NCBI GenBank assembly: GCA_902793195.1
Contig: CADBCS010000007.1
Coordinates: 19,870 to 83,869, forward strand
Reading direction: 5' to 3'
DNA: 64,000 bases
Origin: an uncultured Coriobacteriaceae bacterium
Lineage (GTDB): Bacteria > Actinomycetota > Coriobacteriia > Coriobacteriales > Atopobiaceae
The position numbers were made by a program, and so were the translations under genes. A model generated the notes under the pieces. It worked only from the letters and a program-made list of their open reading frames with translations. It did not search any database and had not been told where the DNA came from. Shown in pieces: positions 9,403 through 22,300 of this stretch (positions within the stretch are counted from its first letter, which is position 1; each line of letters opens with the position of its first letter).

Positions 9403-10245
9403 CTACGAGGTGCGCCCGGAGCGGCCGATGCGCCTGCGCGCCAAAACACCTGCCAGCACCAGCACAAGACCCCCAAACGCCAAGGGAAGACCCGTGGCAG
9501 GACGGTCCCCCGTTGCGGGCACCTTTAGCCCAATGGAGTCTGGCGACGTGGTAGACGTGCTTGCGGTCGCCTTGCCAGCTGTGGTCATCCCCCCGCTGGT
9601 GCCATCCTTCTTGCTGTTGGTGGTGGTTCCTCCGCCGGAGTTGTCTTTCTTGTTGTTGGGGTCGTCCTTCCCGTCGTCGCCGGTTGGCACTCCGGGCTTT
9701 GGACGACACACCACGTCTAGCTCGCCCGCGTCGTTTGGCACCGACAGGAGGAAGGCACTCATGCGTTGCCCGTCCTTGCTCGTCGCTGCCTGCACAACAA
9801 GGTAGAGCCCTTCCTCCACTGCCGAGAAGCTTGCCTTGCCACCCGCGACGTTGGCGGTCTGCAACGGCTTGGCATCCCGCTCCGCAAGCTCCGCCTCCAG
9901 GCTGCTGGCAATGCGGAAGTTGTGGTCGTCTAGCTCCTTCTTGGTCATCGAGGGGATTTTCTCAACGACGGCAGAGGACGCGAACTGTCCCGCCAAGACG
10001 TCGTACGCCGCACCATGGGAGGTGTCCACCGTAGCCACACGATACAACGCGATCTTGCCACCCTCCATGGGGGATGCGGAGGACTCGTTGGACTCCGTGA
10101 GCAACAAGGTTATTGAGCCGACGGCAGGCTGCTTGGCGTCGTTCTGGGCGTCGGCGTCGGCCTTGGCAACGGGTGCCATGAGGGTGAGCACAACTGCGAC
10201 AACGCACACGAATGCGCCTCTTACAACGTGATGCCAGTTCTGCAT
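9403..10245 (-). CDS. Small pilin-like surface protein with VPATG sorting signal
   Basis: A 280-aa secreted protein: signal peptide (about 1-30, ending AKA), one Cna-B/pilin-linker-like domain (about 40-180) with a GLYLVVQ strand and an upstream Glu (AVEEGLY), then a G/K/T/S-rich spacer (about 185-240). The C-terminus has VPATG followed about ten residues later by a hydrophobic segment and a basic tail (ARRRIGR). The first position of the sorting motif is Val, not Leu. A strong AAAGGAG (10254-10260) precedes the ATG. It is cotranscribed with the degenerate sortase (one base between them). It could be a minor or basal pilin. Confidence 0.75.
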   Translation of the reverse strand: MQNWHHVVRGAFVCVVAVVLTLMAPVAKADADAQNDAKQPAVGSITLLLTESNESSASPMEGGKIALYRVATVDTSHGAAYDVLAGQFASSAVVEKIPSMTKKELDDHNFRIASSLEAELAERDAKPLQTANVAGGKASFSAVEEGLYLVVQAATSKDGQRMSAFLLSVPNDAGELDVVCRPKPGVPTGDDGKDDPNNKKDNSGGGTTTNSKKDGTSGGMTTAGKATASTSTTSPDSIGLKVPATGDRPATGLPLAFGGLVLVLAGVLARRRIGRSGRTS

Positions 10246-10309
10246 TGGCCAAACTCCTTTGAAGTCGCGTGCCCTCGGTCCCTATCTTAGCCCAACTCGG
10301 CATAGACAA

Positions 10310-10339
10310 GGGGAGGGCCCCACGCTCGGGACCCTCCCC
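10310..10339 (-). terminator. Hairpin terminator of the giant adhesin gene
   Basis: The inverted repeat GGGGAGGG (10310-10317) / CCCTCCCC (10332-10339) lies between the giant gene and the small surface-protein gene. On the minus strand it is followed by a short TTGTCT tract, so termination is plausible but may be incomplete. Confidence 0.55.
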
Positions 10340-10374
10340 ACATACGCTCATAGGCGAACCGCGTATTGCGCGCC

Positions 10375-13300
10375 CTACTTCTTGCGGCGCCGTAGACCCG
10401 CGACGATAGCTGCGGCGGCACTCACGAGGAACGGCATCACTGCCATGCTCGCATCGCCAGTACTGGCCGTGGCCTGCCGGGTGGTCGTGACCCCCGTAGA
10501 GGTACCCGTCGTGCTCGTGTTCTTCGGGTTGTTAGACGCGGCGGTGACCGTGAGGGTGCCGAGCTTCTCGCTCACCTGATAGTTCTTCTGCTTTGCGGTT
10601 GCCTCGCTCGACTCCCAGTCGATCTTGTAGGTGTTCTTTGAGGACCCGACCTTGGTCTGCGAGCCGGTTACCGAGAAGGGCGCCTTCTCGTTGTTAACAA
10701 AGCCCTTGATGCTCGCGTCCTTGCTGCCCGTGGTAAGCGCCGTGCCGTCGTACGCCTTCTTTGCGCTGGGCGTCGTCACGGTGAGCTTGGCCTTAGCGAT
10801 GGTCACGGAAGCCTCGTACGTGCCGCTGTACATGCCCTGGTACGTGACTACCATGCGGTACTTTCCTGCGTCGGTCGGCTTGCCATCGACCGGGTTGCCA
10901 TCCTCGTCGTAGTAGGTAACCGTGTAGTCGGTCCCCTCCACGAGCTTCTTGGGGTTGCCGTTCTCGTCCTTGGTCTGGGTGTCGTAGAGCTCAGGACCAT
11001 TGACGGGCTTGCCCGTGTAGGTGCCCGAGTCGTTGGTCTTCGAGTCGGGGCCGGTCTTCTTGGTGTCTCCGGTCGAGATGGGTTGGACCACAATGCGCTT
11101 GCCCTCACCGGGAAGCCCGCTCTTGTTGCCAGCGGAGATGGCAGTCACCTCCAGCGTACCGGCACCCTCGCTCGCGTTCACGGTGTAGTTGCTACTCTTT
11201 GCCGTGGCCTTGCCTGGGTCGGCGAGGCTTTTGTTCTCGTCGGCGTATGCCACCTTGGGCGCAAAGACCCTGGCCATCGCCTGCAGCAGGCCGGGCTCCT
11301 CCGCATTTGCGGACTGGGTGGCCACGCTGTTGCTTGCAGGTTTGGTAGTGGCTTCGCTGGTTGTGGACTGGGCGCTTGAGCTGCTGTTTGCAGACTTGGT
11401 GGCAACGTAGTCTACATGCTCTCCGTCGGCAAAGATGACCGAGTAGCCATTTTCGCTCTTGCCTATCTCGGTCTGCGTGCCGGTCACCTGTACCTCGACC
11501 GTCTCGCCCGCAACGATGCCCTTAAGCGCAACATCACCGTTGGTAAGCGGCGTGCCATCGTACTCCTTGGTCGCCGAGCCAGTCGTAACGTGCAGCGGCT
11601 GCTTTTCCACGTCCATCGGCACGTTGACGGTGCCCTCGTAGTCACCCGTTAGCGTTACCACGGCCACCTTCTCGCCGGCGTCGGTGGGGTTGGTGGGTTT
11701 GTTGATGTCGGGCGTACCGTCGGGGTTGGCCTCGTAGTAGGTAACGGTATAGTCTTTACCCTCCTCGAGCTTCTTGGGGTTGCCTTCGCTGTCCTTGTTC
11801 TGGTAGTCGTAGACCTCGGGCACCTTCGGCGTGCCATCGTAGTAGGGCGCGTTGTCGCCGTCCTTGCCGCGAACGTCCACGACCTTCACGTACTTGGTCG
11901 GGTCGGTTGTGGTGTTGCCGTTCTCGTCGATGGGGTTGCCGTCGTCGCCCGCCTTTACGCCGTTGCCGTTGCCGCCGTCGGTAACCTTGGCAGCCTTGAT
12001 GGTGAGCGTGCCAGGCGCGGTGGTGATGGCGTAGTTCTTGGTGACGTCGACACCGCCCTTGTCCATAATCGTAACGCCGGTCGCGGCAGTGATGGTGCCT
12101 TCGTAGCTGCCGAGCTTGGTACCGCTGGCGCTCGCGACCACGGTGTCCTTGCCGCCAACCTCGGTGTTGTGGCCGAACTTCTCTGCAGTGAGCAGGCCCT
12201 CGTTCGTGCCGGCATTAACGTCGTAGCCCTCAATTGTCTGCTGGGTGCCGGTGTAGCTCTTCTCGCCACTCTTGCCGGTAAAGGTCACGGGACGTTTGAG
12301 GACGTTGGTGCCAATTGTGACTTCGCCGGTGTAGTCCTTGATGAACTCGACCACGGCAACCTTGTCGCCGTCGTTGCCAGTGCCCGCGTCGGCTGCGGAG
12401 AGCGGCTTGTCCTCGTTGGGTATGGGCCTGCCCTTTTCGTCGGTCTTTACGGTTCCGTCGCCGTTGCGCTGCGGCTCGTAGTAGGTAACGGTGTAGTCCG
12501 TGCCCTCCGTGAGGTTCTTGTTGCCCTGCACGTCGTGTACGGTCGGCGTATGATCCTCGCCGTCATACACAGGCGTCTTGGTGTCGTCGTAGCCAACGGT
12601 CACGTTTACGCGCACGACCGGCTTGCCGTCCGGGCCAACGACGGGCTCGCCTTCGTCATTGACCTCGACGCCCTCGCCATTTCCGTTGTCCGACACCTTG
12701 GTTGCGCCAATGGAGAGCGTGCCGAGCGCGAAGGAGATGGAGTAGTTGGCCGTTACGTCCGTGCCGTTCGCATCGAAGATAGAGTTGCTGGAAATGTCTG
12801 GGTCGTCAGTCGTGGGATCGCCATCGAATATGACTGTTGGTTCGGCACGATTGTTGAACTTTACAAAGTTGCCTTTGTACTCGCCCTTCTCCGTACCCTC
12901 GGCAAGATAGCGAATGTTGTAGGTGTGGCCCTCAACAAGCTCCATGTCCTTGACGGTGAGCGTCTCGATAACATGCTTCTTGCCGTCATACGAGTAGCTC
13001 TTGCTGTCGCCCGTAAAGACGGCCGGACGCTTCCTCACGTCTGCGGGCGTGTTGACGGTGCCCTCGTAGTCACCCGTAAGGGTTACCACGGCCACCTTGT
13101 CACCGGCGTCGGTGGGGTTGGTCTCGCTGGCGCCCGGCTTGGGCTTACCGTTCTCGTCGATGTCCTCGGCCTTGTAGTATTTTACTTCGTAGTCTTTGCC
13201 CTCCTCGAGCTTCTTGGGGTTGCCTTCGCTGTCCTTGTTCTGGTAGTCGTAGACCTCGGGGGTCTTCGGCGTGCCGTCGTAGATAGGCGCGTCGTTGCCG

Positions 13301-16300
13301 TCCTTCCCGCGGACGTCGACCACCTTGACGTACTTGGTCGGGTCGGCTGTGGTGTTGCCGTTCGCGTCGATGGGGTTGCCGTCGTCGTCCGCCTTTACGC
13401 CGTTGCCGTTGCCGCCGTCGGTCACCTTGGCAGTCTTGATGGTGAGCGTGCCAGGCGCGGTGGTGATGGCGTAGTTCCTGGTGACGTCGGCGCCGCTGGC
13501 GTCGTAAACCTTGACGTCGTCCGCGGCGGTGATGGTGCCAGCGTAGGGCATCGCGCTCGCGTTGGTGCCCTCGGCTATGGCCTCGATAGAGTCGACGTCG
13601 TTGTTGTTCTTGTTCTTGGTGGTGTGGTCAAACTCCTCGCCGGTGAGAAGACCCTCGTTCTCGCCGGTGCTGGCGTCATAGCCCGTCACCGACTGCTTCT
13701 GGCCGTTGTACGCCTTGGTGTCGCTCTTGCCCGTAAAGGAGACGGGGCGCTGCTTCACGTCCATGTGCGCGGTAATCGTACCGGCCAGGTTACCCTTGAG
13801 CGTGACCACAGCAATCTTCTCGCCCGCCTCCTCGGGCGTTAGCTGGCGAGCACCTTCCTTAATGAGGGGCTTGGTGTCGGTACCCAGCTCGTCATCACGC
13901 ACAAAGGTGACGTCGGCAGGAGCGTAGTAGGCGATGTCGTAACCGGTGCCCTTTTCGAGCGTGATTGCGGAGTGGTCCTCCTGCTCATCCTTAACGATCG
14001 GCTCCTTGGCCGTTCCGTCGTACACATCGGCAGCCGCATCGGCGGTACCGTCGAGCGTCTTGCCGTATACGTGAATGACCTTGGAGGCTATCGTAAGCGT
14101 CTCGCTGGGGTTGGGAGGAATCACGCCCCAGCCCTCGCCGTTGTTATGCAACTCGGACTGCAGGACCGTGTACGTACCGGTCGTCAGCTTGATGTCGTAG
14201 TTCGCGGTCACGTTGGTCGTGCCGTCGGCACGGTATATGGCAATGCCGTCAGCGTTTTGGAACTCGGCCTCATACACGCCAGCTTCGATAGGATAGCCGC
14301 CATTTGTACCGCTCGGCAGCTCGACGTCCTTGATGTCGTAGGCGACCGTGTCCGTACCGCCGCTGTTCTTGGTGGTGTGGGTATCGACCAACCCTTCCAC
14401 CACGTACGTCATCTTCCTCGTCGCCTCATCGGCAGTCGCGTCGTCCGGCGTGATGCTGGCATACGGGATGTTGCCCGAAAGGATGCGCGCGATGCGGTCG
14501 GCCATAGAGTGCGCCTGGGTGTCGAAGTGAGCAACGACGGTCTTGCCGGTAAAGGTGACGGGGCGCTTCCGCACGTCCACGGGCACGGTGAGGGAACCCT
14601 CGTAGTTGCCGGTGAACGTGACCACGGCCACCTTGTCGCCCGCGACCTTAGCGGGGTCGGTGGTGATCTCCTTGCCCATGTCGGGCGTGCCATCGGGGTT
14701 GGCCTCGTAGTACTTGACCGTATAGTCGGTGTTCTCGACGAGCGTCTTGGGCTCGCGCTCACCCGAGATGGGGTTCACGTAGCCGTTATCCTTTACCGTG
14801 GGTTTGTGGTCCTGGTCGTCGTAGACAGGAGCGTTCGTGCCGTCAGATCCGGTAAGGTCCACAACGTGCACGGGCTTGCCGTTGTCGGTAACGGTGTTGC
14901 CGTTCTCGTCGGTCAGGTTGTCTGCCGTGCCATCGTTGTTGCCATCCACGTTGGTGGCCTTGATGGTGAGCTTGCCGACGGTCGTGGTCCCAGGCGTAAT
15001 GTCGTAGTTCGCCGTGACGTCTGCGCCACTGGCGTCCTTGATGACGACGGCCGTCGCGTCCTTGTACGCGAACGCGCCGTTGTACTCGCCCTTGTTCGTG
15101 CCCTTGGCGGAGTAGGTCAGGTTGTGGGTGTGACCGGAGACGAGACCCTGGTTTTCACCAGTGCTTACCGTGATGCCCGTGATCTCCTGCTCCTTGCCGG
15201 TGTACGTGCGCTCGGCGGTCTGGCCCGTAAAGGTGACGGGGCGCTTCTTCACGTCCACACGCACCTTGATGGTGCCACTGTAGTTGCCCTTGAGCGTAAC
15301 CACGGCGACCTTCTCGCCGGCCTCCTCGGGCGTCACGGACGTGGCGCCAGCCACGGGGTTGCCGTCCGAGTCAATGTCACTCGCCTTGTAGTACGTTACG
15401 TCGTAGTCGGTACCCTCCTCGAGCGTCTTGGGGTTGCCGTTCTCGTCGGTGACCTGCTTGTCGACGACCACCGGCTTGTGCGGCTGTGCATCGTAGGTGG
15501 GGGCGTCGTCGCCCTGATTGCCCTCGACCTCGACGACCGTGTTACCGTCAGACGTACCGGTGCCCTTTTCGTCGATGGTGCCGTCGTCGGTCACCGCCGT
15601 CGCCGTAATCGTGAGCTTGCCGGCCAAGAGCGTGACGTCGTAGTTGCCCGAGACATCGGTGCCGGTGCCGTCCACGATCTTGACCGCCGTCGCGGCCGTA
15701 GGCGTGAACGCGCCCTCATACTCGCCCTTGGCGGTGCCCGAAGCGAGGTAGCTCAGGTTGGACTCGTGGTGATCGGAGTTGGCAAAGCCCTCGTTGTCTC
15801 CAGCGCCCGTCGACACGTTCGCCGAGAAGCTCTCGAGCTTCTGCACCTTGCCGTTGTAGGTCTTCGTGGCGCTCTCACCCGTAATCGTGACTGGACGCTT
15901 AACGATCTTGGCCGTGAGCGGATCGATGGTGAAGTCCTCGTGGTTCTTGTCGCCCACGTACTTGACCTGAACGGTGTATACGCCCACGTCGGTGCCCTTG
16001 GGCTCCGTGGTCCAGGTGGTGCCGCCGTCGGTGCTGTAGAGCACCTCCACGTAGCCCTTGGGCATGGTGGTGGGGTTGCTCACGAGCACCTGCTCGTCGG
16101 CGTTGTAGACGAGACCGTCCTTGCCGTCGGTCTTGTTGACCGTGGGCTTGTTGGCGTCGGTGAGGTCGCTCTCCTTGGTCTGCGCCTTCCTGATGGTGTA
16201 GGGCTTCGTAACCTCGCCGCAGAAGTTGCCCGTGCCCTTGACGAGCATGGTGTAGCTGCCAGCGTCGTACTTGGGCGCGTCGGCCACGGTGTAGTCCTGA

Positions 16301-19300
16301 TTCTTAACAAGGGTTGTGGGATTAGTACTCGTAGAAAGTAAGGAGGTGACCGTCTCGTTCGGCCCCTGCGGCATACCGTCACCACCCGTTTGCGTCGCAT
16401 ACGTGTACTCGAAGCCCTCCGGGCCGTCAAACTGCACGTCGGCAGCCGTGATCGGCTTGGGGTTGATGACGTAGCCCCTCGCCGCGGAACCGCTGTAGCC
16501 AGACGTCGACTTGAGTTCCACCTGCACCTGGTAGGTGCCCGCATCCGTCGAACCGTTATCGGTGGTGATCTGCGTTCCGTCGGCCTTCAGGTACTTGACG
16601 TTCAGGGCGTCCGCACCAAGGGTCACCTCCGTCCCGTCGGCCTTGGTGATCTTGACCGAGATCTTGCTGGCGTCGGGACGCTGGTCGGCGCGGTTGTAGG
16701 TAAACTCGTCGGAGCCGTCGCCGCCGTCAAAGATGATCTCGACCTTGTCATCCTCGCCCAGCACGTAGGGCGTGATGGAGAAGGGCTTCTCTACCCTGCC
16801 CATGTAGTTGCCGGTGCCGGTGACGACGGCCTTGTAGCCGTCGCCCACGCCCACGGCGGTCTCGCCGGTGAGCAAGTAGTCGGCGTCCTTGGTGAGGGTG
16901 GTGGTGCCGTCCTTGATGGTGATGGCGGGTCCCTGCGGCTGGCCGCTGAAGACGAACGTGTTGGGCGCGTCAACGACCATGTCGGCCGTGAGCGGCTTGG
17001 GCGTGATCTTGTAGCCCTTCTTGGCCGTGCCCTTATAGTTGTTCTTGAGCGTGACGGTGATCTCGTAGTTGCCCGCGTTGACGGACTCCGCGGGATATGC
17101 GATCTCGAAGTCCGCGCCCTCGCGAAGCGCCGTGCCGTTGAGGGAGACCGTCACGTTGCTCGGGCGCTGGTCCGTCCCGTTGTAGACGTAGTTCGTAACG
17201 TTGCCGATCTCAAGCCTGTCGCTTGCACCCAGCTCGTACGGCGCGATAGTGTAGGGTACCTGCACCGAGCCGGTGTAGTTGCCCTGGCCCGTGACCGTGA
17301 CCGCGTAGGAGCCGGCGGTCGTGGCCGTGGTGTTGGAGAGGACATAGTCCTTCGGCTCGGTCGAGGTGCCCTCCGCGAGAGTGGTGGTGCCGTCCTTGAC
17401 GGAGACGGTGGGACCCTGCGCCGTGCCGCTGTAGATGAGCGAGGTGCCCATGCCCGTCGCAACAACGTCCTCGGAGGTGAGCGGCTTGGGCTTGATGGTC
17501 ACCTTGATGTCGGCGCCGTCGGCGTCGGCATGCGCGCCGTCGCCAACATACCTGACCTTGACCGTGTACGTGCCGGCGTCAACCGCCTTGGGCAGGTCGT
17601 CGGTCCAGTTGGTGCCGTCGAGGCTGTACTGGATCTTCTTGCAACCGGCGGGCAGCTCGCTCGGGGCATTCACCAGCTCCTGGGCCTGGCTGTTGTAGGT
17701 GAGGTCCTTGGCCGTGGGCGCGTTCTTGGTGGGGTCGATGACCATCTTCCAGTGAGCGTAGAGCGTCTGCTTCCCCTGGATGTTGGTGATGCCTGCCGAC
17801 TGCTTGCTGCCGCCCTTGGGCTCGGTGTACCAAGCATCGAAGGTGTGACCCTCCCAGACGGGAACCTTGGCGTTGATCTGCGCGGCGGTTACAGTTCCAC
17901 CCTTAGGAACCACGATGTAGCCGTTCTGGATGGTGCCGCCGTTGGGGTCGAACTCGACCGACGGGACGGAGATCTCGGAGATGGTGACCTCCATCGTGCG
18001 GCTAGCTGCAGAACCCGTGTAGACCATGGCATCGGCCTTGGGCGAAATCACATTGTCAAGGCTGAAGAACGTGCCGTTGGCGATGTAGCCCGTCACGAGG
18101 ATACGGTGGTAGTAGGACTTTCTTGCCTCGCCCGTCTGTCCCGGCTGCCACTTCCATACGGGGAAGGAGCCGGTGGCAACGTAGCTGCCGTCCTGCTGCT
18201 GAACGAGCGTACAGGTCGAGCCGTTGCCAGCGCTCTGCTGAACGATGATGTCATATCCGTCATACGTGCCGCCGTCGACGCCAGCCGCGGTCGTGCCATA
18301 CAGCACCTTGACGAACACGGCGTCGGGCTTTGCGCCGTTGGGGGCATCGATGCTGTTGACGGTCACCTTCCACGGCGCGTCGAAGCACTCTTGGCCAAAG
18401 CTAATCTCGGCCTGGAGGTGCATGGCGTCAATGTAGTTGACGGAGTAACCAGTCGCCGCCGCCGTGTCACCCGCACTCATGAGCGGGGTCACCTCGGCGT
18501 GATAGTTAATGCGGTTGCCCGCGTCATCCGCGGTGGGAAGGTCGTCGAAGTCGTAGGTAGTCTCCGCAGTGGCGCCCGAGGCGGATGCGGAGACGTCGAC
18601 CACCTTGCTCTTCCCGGCAATCGGGTTGGCGCCGTTGTAGAGCTCCACGCGCGCGTACTTGCTGCGCTGCTCGGGAGTGTCGTCGACCGTGACGGTCTTC
18701 TCCTTGCCAGAATCGGGGTCGACATACGTATACGAGTAGTTCCACGTCACCTTGCCCGTGAGCTTGAAGGTGACCATGACCTTGGCGACAGGGCTGGGGT
18801 CCTTGGTGCCGTCCCCCTTGCGGCGCACGAGCACCTCGCCCGCAGCGAGGCCGCCAATCTCCGTGTTGCCATCGGGCACCGGCACCCAGGTCTCGCCGCC
18901 GTTGGTGGAGTACTCCATCGTGCCATCGACGTTCCCGATGATTCCGTCAGTCGCCGTCACGCTGCTCGCCCCGTTCTTCAGGCTGGGGGTCGGCGCCGAC
19001 TGGCCCTCCTTGGGTGTGGTGATGCTCGCCTCGGACACCTTGGACGCGTTGTGGTTGTCGTCCGCGGCAATCTGGGCCTTGACGGTGTACTGCTCCGCCG
19101 GGTTGAGGCCGCTGAGGGTGAAGCTGCCGTCCGCGTTGGGCGTCGTGACCTTGCCCGCAACGGGGTTGCCGTCCTTGTCGTACAGCGTGTACGTGACGCC
19201 CTTCTTGCCGTTGGTCACCGTCACGCTGTTGGGCGTGGCCGTGAGGATCGGGGTCGCGGGCGCGGCCTGGTCCGCCTTGGTGATGGAGAACGTAGGCGCG

Positions 19301-22300
19301 CTGGCCGCAAGCTTGACGTCGTAGTTGGGGTTGGCGCCCGTCGCGGTGAACTCGCTGATGTCGAAGGCGTACGTGCCCACGCCCTCGCCGGCCGCGCGCT
19401 TGAGCTTGCCGTTCAGCGTGTCGCCGCTCACCACGCCGTCCTGCTCGTAGGTGAAGGTGGCAGGGTCGCTCGTGTCGAACACCTTGGTCTGACCCGCCTG
19501 CGGGGTGATGGTGACAACCTTCTTGCCGATGGTCACGGGAATCGCGCTGCCGAGAAGAACGTCCGCGTGGTTGTCGTCGCCCTTGTACTTGACGTGCACG
19601 TTGTACGTACCAGCGTCCTTGCCCTTCGGCAGCTCCGCGCTCCAGTTAGTGCCATCGAGGCTGTACTGCATGGTGTAGCCCGCAGGCACGCTCGTCGGCG
19701 CGTCGACCAGCGCCTGGTCCGCACCGTTGTAGGTGAGCGTCTTGGCGGTGGGCTTCTGCGCGTCCGTGAGCTTCGTGGGGTCGATTGCGTACTTGTTGAT
19801 GCTGTACGTGCCGGTCACCGTGCCGGTGTAGTTGCCCATACCGGTGACGGTCACGGTGTAGGGCGAGCCAGCAGGGTTGACGTCGGTCGCCGTGCCGTTC
19901 TGGACGAGGTAGTCCTTGCCCTTGGTGAGCGTGACGGTGCCGTCTGTAACGACGATGGCGGGACCGTGCTCACCTCCGTCGTAGGTGAAGGTGTTGCCGG
20001 TAAAGGTCACATCGCTTTGGGTGAGCGGCTTGGGGTTGATCTTGTAGGTCTTATCGACGACCGTACCGCCATAGTTTCCGGTGAAGTTGACGGTGGCGTC
20101 CTTCTCGCCGACATTGGTTGTGTCGCTGCTGTACGTCATCGTGAAGTCGACGCCCTCCGTAAGAACGGTGCCGTCCTTGAGCTTGACGGTTACGGTGGGC
20201 TTTTGCGACTGGCCGTTGTAGGTGAACTCCGTCGGGCTCAGCGTGACGCCCGTCTCGAAATCGTAGTCGACGTCCTTCGTAAGCTCACGCGGACGAATCT
20301 CGACCTGGAAGCTCTTGGCGTCGACGCCGTTGTAGTTCTCGTCTCCCACGACTCGGTAGTGCACCGTGTAGGTGCCCTTGTCGGTAGCCTTGGGGACGTC
20401 CGTCGACCAGGTGGTGCCATCGAGGCTGTACTGCATGGTGCCGCCCGTGGTCGAGCCGGCCTTGACAAGCGCTTGCGGCTGCTTGTTGTATGTCAGGCCC
20501 GGCTCAGGCTCGGGCGCCGTGACCGTGGGGTTCGCCTTGGAGATGGTGAACTCCTTGGTGTTCGTGGTCGCGCCGTTGTAGTTGTCGGTCTCTTCGATCG
20601 TGGCGGTGACGCGATAGGTGCCGGCGTCCGTGGGCGTGCCGGAATAGGTCGACCAGCTACCGTCGGCGTTCCTCTTCTCGTAGGAGTAGAAGGTCACGCG
20701 GCCGTTGCTGGCGTTGTTCGAGATCGTGGGCACGACGGGGTTGCCGTCGTAGGCCTTGGGCGCCACGTCAATCGTGGGGCTGATGTCAGCCTTGTTGATC
20801 GTGAAGGGCTTGGAGTCATCGCCGCTAAAGTTGCCCATGAGGATTACCTTGGCTGTGGCCGTACCAGCATCAACGTTGTCTACGTACTCTACCCTGTAGC
20901 CGCGACCTTCCTCCAGCGCTATGTCGCCGAGCTTGACGTTGGTGACCCTTGGCTTGTGCTCGTTGCCGTCGTAGGTCTGCGTATCGTTCGCAAGGTCGAA
21001 GGTGAGCTTCTCGGTGTCCGAGGGCTCCTTAGGCTTGATGGTGAAGTCCTTGGCCGCGGTGTAGGTGTGGCCGTTCTCGGTCACCGTAACCTTGGCGGTG
21101 TAGGTGCCCACCAGCTGGGGAGCCGTGGTGGATTCGGCGTAGGTCGTGTCGCCCCTGCTCACGAAGGTGATCTCGCCCACGGTGGTACCGGTCTCCTCCA
21201 TGCCCGACTTGTTGCTAACGCTAGCCGAGACGGGCGTGAGGTACGTGACGTCCTCGACGTTGAGGGTGAGGGTGACCGTGGTGTCACCCTTGTGCGCGTC
21301 ATCGGAGTTGCGGCAGGTTGCGACAACCTTGTTGCCGCCCGCCGCCCACGACCACTCGTGCTTGTGGAACACTGCAACGTAGTTCGCGTTTGTCCAACCG
21401 CCCGCGGGCTTGGTGAGGGTGAGCGTGGTGGCCGTGCCAACCTCGGTGCCATCCTTGGTCCAGTTGACCAGGTGGTAGCCGTCGGCCGGCGTCGCCACCA
21501 CGGTCACGCTGTCGGTGGTGTACTTTCCCACCAGGATGCTCGTCTTGTCGACCGAGCCATAGGCGTTGTTGTTAGGTGCAAACGTGAGGGTGGCGGCCTC
21601 CTCCCACGTGGCGTAGAGGTCGATGGTCGCGGTGTTGGTGCTCGCGTCGATCGTGGCACCCATCGCGCTGACGCCCACGGTCTTGCCGGTCTCGAATCCC
21701 GTGTTCGGTGACGTGGCACCGGCGGTCGTGCTCCAGCCGTTGATGCGATAGCCGTTGCGGGTAAAGGTATCACTCGGGAGCACGAGCGCATCGTTCCACT
21801 CAAGCGCATCGGAGCTTGAGGTCGCACTTGATCCGCTGTAGTTCGCGTGATACGTCACCTTGGTCTTGGGGTTATCCTTTGCCGTGTACACCGCGGTGAG
21901 CTCGAGCTTGTCCTCGTTGTTGAGCAAGGTCTTGCTGTCAAAGGTAAACGTGTCGCCCGGCCGGTGCATGTTCCCGTTGAGGTCGCGCCAACCAATGAAG
22001 GTCTTGTTGCCATAGGTGGGGTGCGTCGGGCTCACCTTTACGTCACCGTTGAGGTTATAGATGTCGGAGTCGATAATTCCGGTGGCTCCATCGCCGGTGT
22101 AGACAACCTGCGCCTGTGCGACCGGATGCCAGCGAGCCGTCAACGTAATCGTGTAGTAGGCGGAGCTATAGCCCGCATCGGGCTCGTTGAGCTTCGGTTG
22201 CCCGTTCGCACCCTTTGTGCAGAAATCCGGGGCAAGCAAGTTGCTTTCCGCCCACCTTACGCCATCCTGCGTGTACCAGCCATCGAGCTCGTAGCCCGGC

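Noticed and set aside
10375..15900. Regular repeats that could suggest a CRISPR array or satellite DNA
   Set aside because: Repeat units are long, coding, in frame and degenerate; there are no short identical repeats with equal spacers and no cas genes.
16390..21711. Very long plus-strand open frame opposite the giant adhesin gene (and others at 2837-3874, 4019-5149, 12169-13842 and 13972-16341)
   Set aside because: They are Val/Arg/Gly/His-rich mirror frames created by codon bias of the minus-strand genes, with no family motifs or ribosome-binding sites.
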